Shown here piece after piece: positions 1-8,670 of a stretch of 64,000 nt of DNA. How positions within the stretch are numbered: the first letter of the stretch is position 1; each line of letters begins with the position of its first letter. Position numbers and translations under genes: made by a program. Origin of the DNA: Dromaius novaehollandiae (Eukaryota > Chordata > Aves > Casuariiformes > Dromaiidae); assembly GCF_036370855.1 (NCBI RefSeq), contig NC_088099.1, positions 150,803,517-150,867,516 of the forward strand, written 5' to 3'. The notes below the pieces were generated by a model that was not told the DNA's origin, searched no databases, and saw only the letters and a list, made by a program, of their open reading frames with translations.

Positions 1-2017
1 AGCAGTATATGTTCCATAAAGTGCTTTGCTATCTTAAGTGCAGGAGGCTTTATGTAAACATGATGTATCATGCCACGTGGTATCTCACTTCTTGAGTTGT
101 TGCATACATTCACATGGAAGCACTGGTTATTAGTACAGCAAATACTGGGCTGCGGATTAAAAAAAAAAAATCTGTTAGATTGCAATGCCTTTATTCACAG
201 TGATAAGCAAACACACGTGAAGTGCAACTCAATTAATGGTAATACCTCAGAATAAATTCTGCTTAGTATATGTAAAGGCAGAAAAATCTGTACATAAATG
301 AGCAGAAAACTGCCTGCAAGTCTTTAATACAGCAAGGCTGCAAAAATATCTTAATTGTGGATTTGTATTGAAAAATCTATTAAAAACATGCATTGTTTGG
401 CTGAATTTCTAGAATGAGTACCACATTTATGTTTATACAAAGAAATATTAACCAGGTTCATTTCAAAGAAGAGATTCTTGTCTTGTCTGATTTTATGCTA
501 ATTTATAACAGCCACAATTTCATTTAAACTGATAAGAGAATCGGAGAAATCTCACCTCCCTGCAGTCTACAAGATCCTTGACCTTGTCAGGGCTTATGCA
601 CATGTGAAAAAAGACCCTGTGAATATAATACGTTATGATGAGTTCTTCAAAATGTAAAAAGATAAGATCAAAAAGAATCCTGTAAAAAACAGTAACAATG
701 AATTCAGTGTTTGCTTTTAGTTAGAAAGCCTTCTAGATCTTTAAGCTGACGGATTGTCATATCTATAAATACACCTACTCTCTTAACCTCTTAATAACCA
801 TTGGATGTACACCATAGCTATATCTGGCACCAGTGCAATTTTCCTGCAGTCAATTTAGTTGCCTTAGGGACACATTTGTTATTGCCATACAGTAATAGCT
901 TGAAACCTGAATTGAGAATCGGGGCCCTATTGTACCAGGTATTATAGAAACAAATAAGAAAGGAAGACAGTCCCTGCTCCAGCCTGAATCCAAATTAATC
1001 AGTGGCACTCCTACACACGATTTGATCAACATGAAGGCAGCAAGATAAGGTCTGATCCAGTCATATACAGTCTAAAATGCAACATTACAAGGCATAACCT
1101 GTATCATATATATTCCTATCACATTTGAATGGGAATAGAGGTTGTCAAAGGTGGTTAGGATGCTTAACTGACATATATTGGCCATTTGGGGGAAGAAAAA
1201 AAAAACCCAAAAAACAGAAGGAAACCACAGATCCTCAAAAATCCTGCTCAGCCATAAGCCTCCAGATTGCTGCTGCCTGAAACACGCAGGCCCAGGGAGG
1301 CTGGGACATGGCTTGTCTGTAACCTTGAGGAGGTTTCAGGCTGGGTGGTCGTTCCTTGACTTCCCTGAGGGCCTGATTCAGCGATGAGCACCCAACAGGC
1401 AGGTACACACACGAGCAGCTCCCCTTCGCTGCCCTGGGTCCAGCACTTCGCTCTCTTACCTGGGCTCGGGAGGAGCAGCAGCAAACACGTTGTTGGAAGA
1501 GGAGGATTCTCCTTCTACATCTTTTCCAGGCATTTCCGAGCAGCAAGCTGAGACGGCTCTGCGCAGCAAACGCCATACCCGGCTGCCTCTCTCCCGTGGC
1601 CACTCTGCGGCCAAGCCAGGCAAGGGGTAAGGACGGGGCAATGCAGCCGTAATACTGATGGCCATCATGGACAGGTGCCCATTGCCCACCTCCCCACCAC
1701 AGCACCTCCTCTCATACCTGCCTACTAATCCCCCTTTTGCCCCCCTTTTTTGTTTTCTTTTGGTAATACCCTGGGTTAGGTAGAGTTACTCCTCACTTTC
1801 TGATTGGGAAAGAACCACGAGTACAGGGCAGTAACAGCCGGGTGGTGTGGGGGTAAATAACTGGGCAAGCTAAGGGGCAACCTCCAAGTCCATGTCCAGC
1901 TGCAACTGTAGTTTCCGCTCTGAATTCAGCCCTCGTTCGGCAAAGTCCTGGACACAACTCCCTGCAACTTGAATAATGAGAGATTATGCCCTCTGTAAAG
2001 AGGAGAAGCTGATACAT

Positions 2018-2063
2018 AACCAGACAGGTATTGATACACAAACCAGATAGGTATTGATATGTG
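2018..2063. repeat. Two-copy 23-bp tandem repeat
   Basis: Two imperfect copies of AACCAGAYAGGTATTGATA plus a few bases, lying head to tail with a 23-base period. Confidence 0.85.
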
Positions 2064-2144
2064 AAGGGAAGAGAAAACTCTTACAATAAGCAGCTCAGCA
2101 AAGAGAAAGGACAGCCACAATGACAGAACTCAGCTTTACAGATT

Positions 2145-2150
2145 TTTATT
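2145..2150 (-). terminator. Candidate minus-strand poly(A) signal
   Basis: Minus-strand AATAAA followed within 40 bases by a T/G-rich downstream stretch. It could end a long TMEM74 3' UTR of about 4 kb, or a separate minus-strand transcript starting in the CpG island at 3.9-4.6 kb. Signal only, no transcript evidence. Confidence 0.3.
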
Positions 2151-3889
2151 TTTTTCCTGTACAGAATGCTATTACTATTATAATAAGGCATCAAATGCAC
2201 TATCGAAAAGCTCACAATGAACCATTATGTTACATTTTGCCCGTTAATAGGTCAAAAAAGAGTTTTACGGGATTAAATCAGTTATTTTCCCAGTTGGTAA
2301 ACATTATGTTCATTACGGACAGATTTTTAAAAGAATTACAAAGATTAAAAAACTGTAAACATATTAAAAACAGCAACAACCCAGCATAGCTTCCTAGGAG
2401 AGAGTTTTAATTTTTTCTGCTGCAGGTCTGGCTTCAGAGGATGGCAGTGAGAAAGCAAGGCTGGCTGTCCATGGAGACATGGGCTTGATACCAACAGCCA
2501 TAACGGGTCTGTGGAGCGTGTCGCGATGGGCCTGGGTTTTGGCGATAGCCCACAGTAGGCTTTCGGTAGTTTCCAAATGGCCAGCCTTGGTCACAAATTT
2601 CCGGTCAAGGGAGATAAACCACGAACACCACAGTCAGCACGGAGCTATTGTAACAGTCGAGGCTGAGCTGCAATGCTAATTTCTGCCTGCGGCTCTTCAG
2701 GGTCGATACTCGCCCCTGGGCCAGGCTGCGGCACCGAGGAGGAGTAGGGAGCTCCTCCTGCCCGGCCGGGGCCACCTGCACCCTGAGGCTGGCCGAGTTG
2801 AGGGAAAGAGAGAGGATGATAAGATAGAGCCTCGGCTCCACAGCCTGGCACCCACTCGGCCAGTTGACACATCATGAGGTAGAAAACAGGAAAGTGTCAT
2901 ATTTTACTATTTGGGTCAGTCGGTAATAAGCTGGTCGTCCTGTGGCACTAATCACAGCACATCTCCAAGTTACAAAACCCACCCGCTGCACCCACAAACT
3001 GACATCCCCACAGAACGAAGCTCTCCATCGATCCATGCAACAAGGTTAGCACAGGCGATGAAAACACAATTTTCTTCACACTTGCACCCTTAAAGCATTT
3101 AAATTTCGAGCAGAGGAAATCAAACTGCTAAGGTGTACGAGAGGGCAATTAATTTCCCTTGGCCTCAGCCTTTGGTACTGCCTTTAGTGACTGAAATGAT
3201 GCACACTCATCCACTGGGCGGGTGGACTAATACATTCATTTTCCAGAGTCAACCATTAGACAACTGTTTTGGTTTCTATCACACTGTACATCATTAAAAC
3301 CTGAGAGTTCAGTGGTTTTATATCACGTCACCAACCCACACAGCCTTACAGTTTGTAAAGGTATAATGTTTGGTGATCGGAGAACTGTCCTGAGAGTTTT
3401 TGTTTGCTCAACTCCTGCGCTCTTTGCTCGGGAAGCCTTCCTTCCCCTCTTCCATAGCACACATTAACACCAAAATAAAGAAACTGTGTTAGCTCTCTTA
3501 CTTAAAAATTTGTATTCCTCGCATTTCTGCAGTGCATACTTAGACTAGTATGTTGACTTAGGTTTCGTTAAAATGTTCAGGGAACATTTGAGGGTTCATT
3601 TAAATGTTGCAGGCCCATGATCTGTGACAGGCATTTTACAAAGTGTCAGAAAACTTCGCACTTAATAATAATATACCGACAGTCTGGGGAGCGTTCCCTT
3701 TTCTAGTGCTAATAATCAGCATTAAGGCATGCCACAGTTCTTACAAGAAATCTGTGATCTTTACAGCGTTAGCTGTCATCCAGCTGCAATTACGGAACGT
3801 ACTCCAATTTACTGCATATGTATCATTAAAAAATAAAAATAATGGCTCTGCAAACCGCTAGCCTCCTTCGCAGAGCTCCCGCTGCGTAA

Positions 3890-4620
3890 GTGAGGAGACG
3901 TAGGGCGGCAATCCCCGCGAGGGGCCCGGCCTGGCAGCGCTTTCACCGCGCTGACATGACGCCCCACGTCACCGCGCCGGGGTCCCCTCTCTGCGCCACC
4001 CGCCTCTCGCTGCCGGGGGCCTCCCCTCTCACGTGGGAGCTACTCCAGGCGGTTATCTTAGGTACTGGATCCACGTGGCCGACGGCACGTCCACGAGCTC
4101 TCCACGGGTGCCGTTAGATGCTGGGGAGCTCCTGTCATCGAGCCCGCGCGATGTCGTGACGCGCACCCACAGCCCCGTCCTGCGGGCAGACACGTAACGC
4201 GGGCCGCGCCGTCTCCTCAGCAGGGCAGCGCCCGGCCCTGGTGCGCGGGAGGACCCCGCGCTTCCACCGCGCAACTTCCGAAACCGTCCGCCCACGACGG
4301 GCAGAGTGAAGACGGAGAGTGCAGGGGAGAGGCCGCAGGCACCGCGTGAAGGCCAGGGAAGGAGCCGGCAGTGCAGCCTCTCCTCTCGCTGCGGGAGCGC
4401 CCTGGGCCCGGCCGCGGCAGCCCGGCAGCGCTCGGGGCCTTCCGGACACCCCGACACCCTGGGAGCTCCGGTTCGGGAGCCGCCAATGGCCGGCCACAGC
4501 CCCAGCCCGGCAGGAGAGGGCTCCTCGCAGACCCCCACAAAGGGAGGTAATGCCGACCCCCCCTCCGAGACCCCTCCTCAGGTATCTCGGGGGCGTTGCA
4601 GCTGGAAACGAGCCTAGATT
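3890..4620. promoter_or_regulatory. CpG island with promoter motifs, no recognised gene
   Basis: About 730 bases of high GC and dense CpG with sharp edges in AT-rich flanks. Motifs seen: a TGACG half-site (3957-3961) near ACGTCA (3966-3971), CACGTG E-boxes (4030-4035 and 4072-4077) and a CCAAT box (4483-4487). Plus-strand donor-like sites occur at CAG|GTATCT (exon end 4581) and GTAAGT (3886-3891). Overlapping open frames of 100-160 codons on both strands are expected from the composition and match nothing I know. It could be the promoter of an unannotated transcript, a downstream regulatory island, or an alternative TMEM74 element. Confidence 0.65.
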
Positions 4621-5036
4621 TTAAAACACTGGATATTCCTGGTATTTCAGACTTAGCTCATGACTGACAGCACCGCAGCAGTGAACCACGTGTTTCTATC
4701 AAGCCAAGTCTGCACGGACAGAGCTCTTCCCTGATATTTGGCTGTGCCAGAGGATAGGACATACATATATATATATTAGCCACCACCATTCAGTAAGAAA
4801 TGACATTACTGCGTACAACAATCCTTGTTGTTTTTCCTGGCACCACAAAAATGCAGCTCTAACTCTCCACAGAAACTGGCTGAAACTGAAGTAAATACCA
4901 CCAGTGGAAGAGGTTTCTGGCTACCATGCCGCATAGCTATGATCAACAGCAACACGGACCCTTGACCATCCGCTACGCTGAGTCCCACGCCAGCCCGCCT
5001 GACTGCCTGATATTTAGCTTTTGTATTTCCTGAAAA

Positions 5037-5065
5037 TTTATTTTTATTTAACTTTCTAAAATAAA
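5037..5065. terminator. Paired poly(A) signals on both strands
   Basis: On the minus strand two AATAAA hexamers (5043-5048 and 5037-5042) lie about 1.1 kb past the TMEM74 stop and could end its mRNA. On the plus strand AATAAA lies at 5060-5065. The close facing arrangement would suit TMEM74 converging with a plus-strand transcript from the nearby CpG island, but AT-rich DNA produces such hexamers by chance. Confidence 0.35.
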
Positions 5066-6095
5066 TTGTTTTCTAAAATGAAAGCTCCCCCAAAGCTCTG
5101 TTTGGATGTCTTCTTTTGGGTTGTGAGAAGGCTGACAGCCTGGGGAGGTAGCACTGAAGTTTCAAAGGGACCAGTACGATGCAAACGGGCCTGGTCTAAG
5201 CAGAGCTCTGCAGCTGAGCCCGAGTTTCTTTTGGCGTCTGCACTGCAGGAGAAGTGTTCAGTGCCTGCTGCCCCTTGCTTTTTCAGTCCTTGAGTCTTTT
5301 GAGACTCCAAACAGGAGATCAGTTAATTCAAGTTATGGCAGTTTTCATACCAAGACGTCTGTCCATTAGGAACTGAACTTCTTTCATATGGGCCACTATA
5401 GCTATCAGAAGTTAATGGTTATCAGTCACTGCTAATCTGAACTGAAATGGAACCACTGACCTCAAGCTGAAAGAGCCATTTGTCTCCTACCAATACCGTG
5501 AGCCATATGGTCCCCTGCCCTTTGACCCTTATTTTATATTTTAAATAATCATCACTAATTGCACCATTGTTCCAAAGTGCGGGAGATCTGTGCTAAGCAA
5601 TGACCAAGTCATATTCGTTTTTTTTTTCCTTAGCTCTCACTCATGGTGGAGAAGGGGTCAGCTTAAAATTAAATTAAATTAATTACATGTCTTAATTAAA
5701 TGTCAGTCTTGCTATCTGATTATTGGTCCTGCTTCTTAATATGATGCCAAGTAGGCTGGTAATAAACCTTCTGTAGGCTGCAACAATTAACAGCTTCCAA
5801 AGTGGCAAGGATGTTCCTGTTTTATATGGGAGTAATAAGGAAATTATACAGGCAAGAGACTGAAGGAATATTTTATATTCTGATAAAGGAGCATCTGAGG
5901 AACCTACTTATCACCAATCTCTTTTTATTCAGTGGTTTTCATCATTTTATATTGACCGCATTTTCTCTGGCTTGTTTTCCATTTACAACAAGTGCTCATA
6001 TATTGCAAACATTCGGCTATAGAGCTTAAGAAAAAAACCATTCTTGTCAGACAAATAAACTGCATCACCAGCTGTCTTAAGCTGCATCTGTTTTC

Positions 6096-6101
6096 TTTAA
6101 T
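6096..6101 (-). terminator. Possible proximal poly(A) signal ATTAAA for TMEM74
   Basis: Minus-strand ATTAAA about 48 bases past the TMEM74 stop codon. It would give a very short 3' UTR, so it may be unused. A canonical AATAAA also lies at 5924-5929, about 220 bases past the stop. Confidence 0.25.
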
Positions 6102-6148
6102 GAAACATATTTTCCTGTAGAAATGCTGCCTTAAAAGTCATGACCATA

Positions 6149-7105
6149 CTAATTATCTATGGCAAGCACATCTTCCTCAACTAATGATAGCTCCAACATA
6201 TTATCATTTGCGCCAGACTTCATCCTGAAATTGAAGGACCCATACAGCTTTGCAGACTCCTTGGAGGACGCAAACCTGCTCCTCCGGTACAGCTCCCCTT
6301 TCCACATGGACATCATGAGCAGGCTGGACAACACCACTCCCCCCAGGGTCAAGAGACACAACCCGGCGATAACGCATCGATCCAAGTGAGCCCCAATCCT
6401 GGCGCTCTCGTTCTCCAGTCTCTCCATCTCCCTGGCGGCCACCGTGTTGGGATCCACAGTCACGTCTCTGGGCACCACGTAGGAAATAATCACCAGCAAA
6501 ATGCCGCTAACCAGGAACAAAATGGCACTAATGAACCCGTAGTCTACGGATTTCCCCGAGGCTGCTTCTGAGGCGGCGTCATCTTCCTCGGAGACCAGGG
6601 ACGGGGAATCGTGACCCCAGGCAGGCGGGAGCTCCCTGCAAGAGTCCTGCTGCGGAGGGGGATCCTGGCAGCCGCCGCTCGGCGGGGAGGGGAGACTTCT
6701 TGCGTGCTCCAGGTTCACATTTTCATCCACGTAGGTAAACGACGTCTCAAGCTCCTGGGCGCAGCAGCAGGCTTTCTTCTTCCCTGCTTCCTCCTCCCCC
6801 GTCAAGCGATGGGGCTGGGAGCCGGGCTGGGAGCCGCCGGGGCCAGTGGGGTACTCCCGGCAAGAGGCGCCCGCCGGGGAGGGCAGGGGTGCTGAGCTGG
6901 GCTCGGCCGCCCTCAGCGAGGACTTGCCCTGCCTTTCGCAGCCCAGGGCTGCCCCGGCAGCGGCTGCTCTGCCGTGCACGTCGCCCCCGTCGTGCTGCTG
7001 CCGCTGCGGCTCGCGGGGAGGGGGGCACAAACTCCAGCCGCCGCCGGTGCCCAGCGCGGCCTGCCCGCCCTGCTTGGCGAGGCAGAGCAGCTCCATGCAC
7101 GCCAT
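6149..7105 (-). CDS. TMEM74: Transmembrane protein 74 (TMEM74), complete single coding exon
   Basis: TMEM74 is a two-pass membrane protein of lysosomes and autophagosomes, reported to promote autophagy and best known from neural tissue. Seen here: 318 codons from the first ATG, with the stop (TAG on the minus strand) at 6149-6151. The N-terminal half (about residues 1-165) is Gly/Ala/Pro-rich and looks disordered. It contains a Cys cluster followed by an ETSFTYVDENVNLE block (about 119-133) that I recognise from mammalian TMEM74. An acidic stretch (SEEDDAASEAASG, about 172-184) precedes transmembrane segment 1 (about 189-211). A conserved loop (VDPNTVAAREMERLE, about 217-231), transmembrane segment 2 (about 244-268) and a tail ending in LELSLVEED follow. 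Mammalian TMEM74 is about 305 residues and begins with MEL, which matches the Met at residue 4 (7094-7096). Translation may therefore start there, giving 315 residues. Neither ATG has a purine at -3; both have G at +4. No frameshift or internal stop. Its closest relatives are TMEM74B and neurensin-like proteins; the strongly conserved membrane half makes TMEM74 itself near certain. Confidence 0.97.
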   Translation of the reverse strand: MACMELLCLAKQGGQAALGTGGGWSLCPPPREPQRQQHDGGDVHGRAAAAGAALGCERQGKSSLRAAEPSSAPLPSPAGASCREYPTGPGGSQPGSQPHRLTGEEEAGKKKACCCAQELETSFTYVDENVNLEHARSLPSPPSGGCQDPPPQQDSCRELPPAWGHDSPSLVSEEDDAASEAASGKSVDYGFISAILFLVSGILLVIISYVVPRDVTVDPNTVAAREMERLENESARIGAHLDRCVIAGLCLLTLGGVVLSSLLMMSMWKGELYRRSRFASSKESAKLYGSFNFRMKSGANDNMLELSLVEEDVLAIDN

Positions 7106-7309
7106 CGGACGCTCCCAGCGAGCCCCCGCTCCGGGCTACGGCATCCCGCTGCACACGGTGCCCCCCACACGCCCAAGCAGCATCCCGGTGCAGGCGCCGC
7201 TGTATCCCAGGAATCTTCTACTCTTTCAGCAGCGTTTTGTTAGGGACATGGCTTGTGTCAGCTGTTAAATGATTAAACAAATCCCCTCTGACATTCATTT
7301 CTTTTCAGT
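7106..7309 (-). other. TMEM74: TMEM74 5' UTR part of coding exon 2, with splice acceptor at 7310-7311
   Basis: On the minus strand a long T/C-rich run (about 7312-7345) ends in TTTCATTTGCAG, with the AG at 7310-7311. This is a textbook acceptor about 205 bases before the first ATG. It fits the family layout of a non-coding first exon and one exon holding the whole coding sequence. The stretch from 7309 to 7106 would be the 5' UTR carried in this exon. Exact exon limits are inferred from signals only. Confidence 0.75.
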
Positions 7310-8227
7310 CTGCAAATGAAATAGCAGAGGAAAAGGAAAAAAAAAAGCCAACAACAACAAAAACCAAACCCGACAACCTCATGATGATACATTAATAAAC
7401 CAAAGAGCAGATAACATAAATTCAATACATCAGTCTTCCTCTCAACTGTTCAAGGGGAGACGGCAAACACGATTGTTTTAACCACGCACTTAAAGCTGCA
7501 ATCCTCTTGCAGATCAGAAATCTATTAGGGAGCCTAATCAACCTTTGACACCAATATCCAATTAAGGCAGTACGACATGTACAGAGCAGGGGATAACCAG
7601 AATAACTGCGTAAAATGCCAGCGAACAGAGCTCTCTATTCTTCTAGAAGCAAGTAACTTTTTATCCCCCAAATTAAGAATTTTAAACTCAGATTCACGGA
7701 CTAATTAGAAAGCCACACGCAAATCCCATGTAGCTCTGTAATCCGGGATCTGTATTCTCTGGAGGAAATCTGATAATCCTACGGGAAAAGCAGTGCTTTC
7801 CTATAGCAGATCTCCAGTTTGATTAAGAGCTTTCGGAATGAAATTACGCCTCAAAGACTGGGGACTCAACAACGGCTATTACTTCCCATCTGCAATTACT
7901 ACACCCGCTATCCCCTCTCGGAGCCAAATACCCTGTGTCATTAAGGAGAGTCCGCAGCCCAGCGGATGCCCAGCACACATTTGGATGCATGTGCGCTCAC
8001 ACGCACCGTGCAAGCCGTGCCCAGCACGTAAATTACGTGTGAGGGACAACCGGCAACGCGCGCTCAGAACCGGGGGGGACCCGCCGCCCTGCGCGGCGCC
8101 CCGCGGCCGGGCAGGACCGGACCCACACGCAGCGCCGCCACCCCGCGGCTCGGCCCCGCGCACGCACACGCACACGCACAGGCACACGCACAGGCACACG
8201 CACACGCACACGCACACGCACAGGCAC

Positions 8228-8259
<32 letters not shown>

Positions 8260-8337
8260 GCGCGCCCCTCCGCGGGGGCGCCCTGCCGCCGCGCCGCCCC
8301 CGCGCAGCCCCCGCGGCCGCGCGCACCTCGCCCCTAC
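7310..8337 (-). other. TMEM74: TMEM74 intron 1 (predicted)
   Basis: Inferred from the minus-strand donor at 8336-8337 (GTAGGG) and acceptor at 7310-7311. The acceptor half is AT-rich without any open frame of note. The donor half lies in the CpG island and contains the CACACG repeat. The long open frames on both strands at 7838-8667 come from GC composition and the repeat, and I do not call them genes. Confidence 0.6.
8159..8264. repeat. (CACACG)n CpG-containing minisatellite-like repeat
   Basis: About 106 bases of CACACG hexamers with some CACAGG variants and one CACATG variant. It is purely alternating purine-pyrimidine for most of its length, so Z-DNA is possible, and each unit brings a CpG. 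It lies about 75 bases inside the predicted first intron of TMEM74, next to the promoter. Confidence 0.95.
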
Positions 8338-8670
8338 CTCCGCCTCCCGCGGCAGCGCCGCGCCGCGCCGAGCCGGGCGGGCAGCGCCGAGCCGAGCCGG
8401 GCGGGCTGTGCCGGCGGCGGCGGCGGGCGGGCGGCGCGGCGGCACGCTGGGAGTTGTAGTCCGGCGCCGGCCCGCAGCCGCGCCGCTGCGGCAGCGCGAG
8501 CAGCAGCCGGGGCCGCCGCTGCCCGTCCGCTCGCAGCTGCCGGCGAGGCTGGGGGCTCCCCGCCCGCTCCGCGCTCGGGCCGGCCGCCAGCGCTCAAAAC
8601 TTGCCAGTCCGCCCCGCCCTCGCCGCCTCCGCCCGTTTCGGTTTAGGGATGAGCTCCGGTAGAGCAAGCC
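8338..8670 (-). promoter_or_regulatory. TMEM74: TMEM74 CpG-island promoter and probable first exon
   Basis: The sequence is extremely GC- and CpG-rich and stops abruptly near 8670, as expected for a CpG-island promoter. Visible elements include a GC box CCCCGCCC (8612-8619), a CGG-rich run (8411-8441), two copies of AGCCGGGCGGGC 24 bases apart (8371-8382 and 8395-8406), and a ZNF143-type element (8442-8460). A minus-strand donor GGAG|GTAGGGG with exon end at 8338 would pair with the acceptor at 7310-7311, giving an intron of about 1 kb. No TATA box is evident. The start site is not determined; it probably lies between about 8400 and 8650. Confidence 0.7.
8442..8460 (-). promoter_or_regulatory. 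ZNF143/THAP11-type promoter element
   Basis: On the minus strand the bases read ACTACAACTCCCAGCGTGC. This is close to the known vertebrate promoter consensus bound by ZNF143 (ACTACAAYTCCCAGMATGC-type), which is usually found close to transcription start sites. It lies in the island upstream of the candidate first-exon donor, in the same orientation as TMEM74. Binding is inferred from the motif alone. Confidence 0.7.

Larger units (their letters stand above)
1..3889. other. Left-end non-coding region with weak transcript-like signals
   Basis: Bases 1-1200 are AT-rich and empty. Bases 1235-1705 and 2394-2900 are GC-richer, with several overlapping minus-strand open frames (up to 156 codons) that I cannot identify. 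A good minus-strand splice donor (CCCAG|GTAAGAG, exon end at 1460) closes one of them. A minus-strand AATAAA lies at 2145-2150, followed by T/G-rich sequence. Bases 2901-3889 show nothing notable. By vertebrate gene order the next gene to the left should be EMC2, but no part of it is recognised. Confidence 0.4.
4621..6148. other. TMEM74 3' UTR / 3' flank
   Basis: This lies between the TMEM74 stop codon and the CpG island. Its TMEM74-proximal part is presumably 3' UTR on the minus strand. Composition becomes AT-rich, with short AAATT repeats around 5664-5694 and a small TA run at 4764-4777. I see no credible coding sequence on either strand; the open frames are short and unrecognised. Confidence 0.5.

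Noticed and set aside
1235..1705. 156-codon minus-strand frame
   Set aside because: Not recognised and overlapped by other open frames. The only support, a splice donor at 1460, favours the shorter overlapping frame, which is listed as a finding instead.
2394..2841. Possible broken gene on the minus strand (frames at 2394-2632 and 2605-2841)
   Set aside because: The frames do not join into a recognisable protein and have no family motif. Kept only as part of the left-end description.
4053..4624. Overlapping 101-161 codon frames in the CpG island
   Set aside because: Arg/Pro/Ala-rich peptides open in several frames on both strands, as expected from composition.
6747..7272. Several 87-140 codon frames overlapping the TMEM74 5' half in other frames
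   Set aside because: Shadows of a GC-rich coding exon. Only the TMEM74 frame carries family motifs.
8159..8264. Array-like repeat considered as a CRISPR
   Set aside because: Hexamer units without unique spacers, in a vertebrate genome. It is a simple sequence repeat.
7838..8667. Open frames of 262-274 codons on both strands over the TMEM74 promoter
   Set aside because: They are caused by stop-poor GC-rich sequence and the CACACG repeat (His/Thr or Cys/Val runs). Both strands are open and nothing resembles a protein family.
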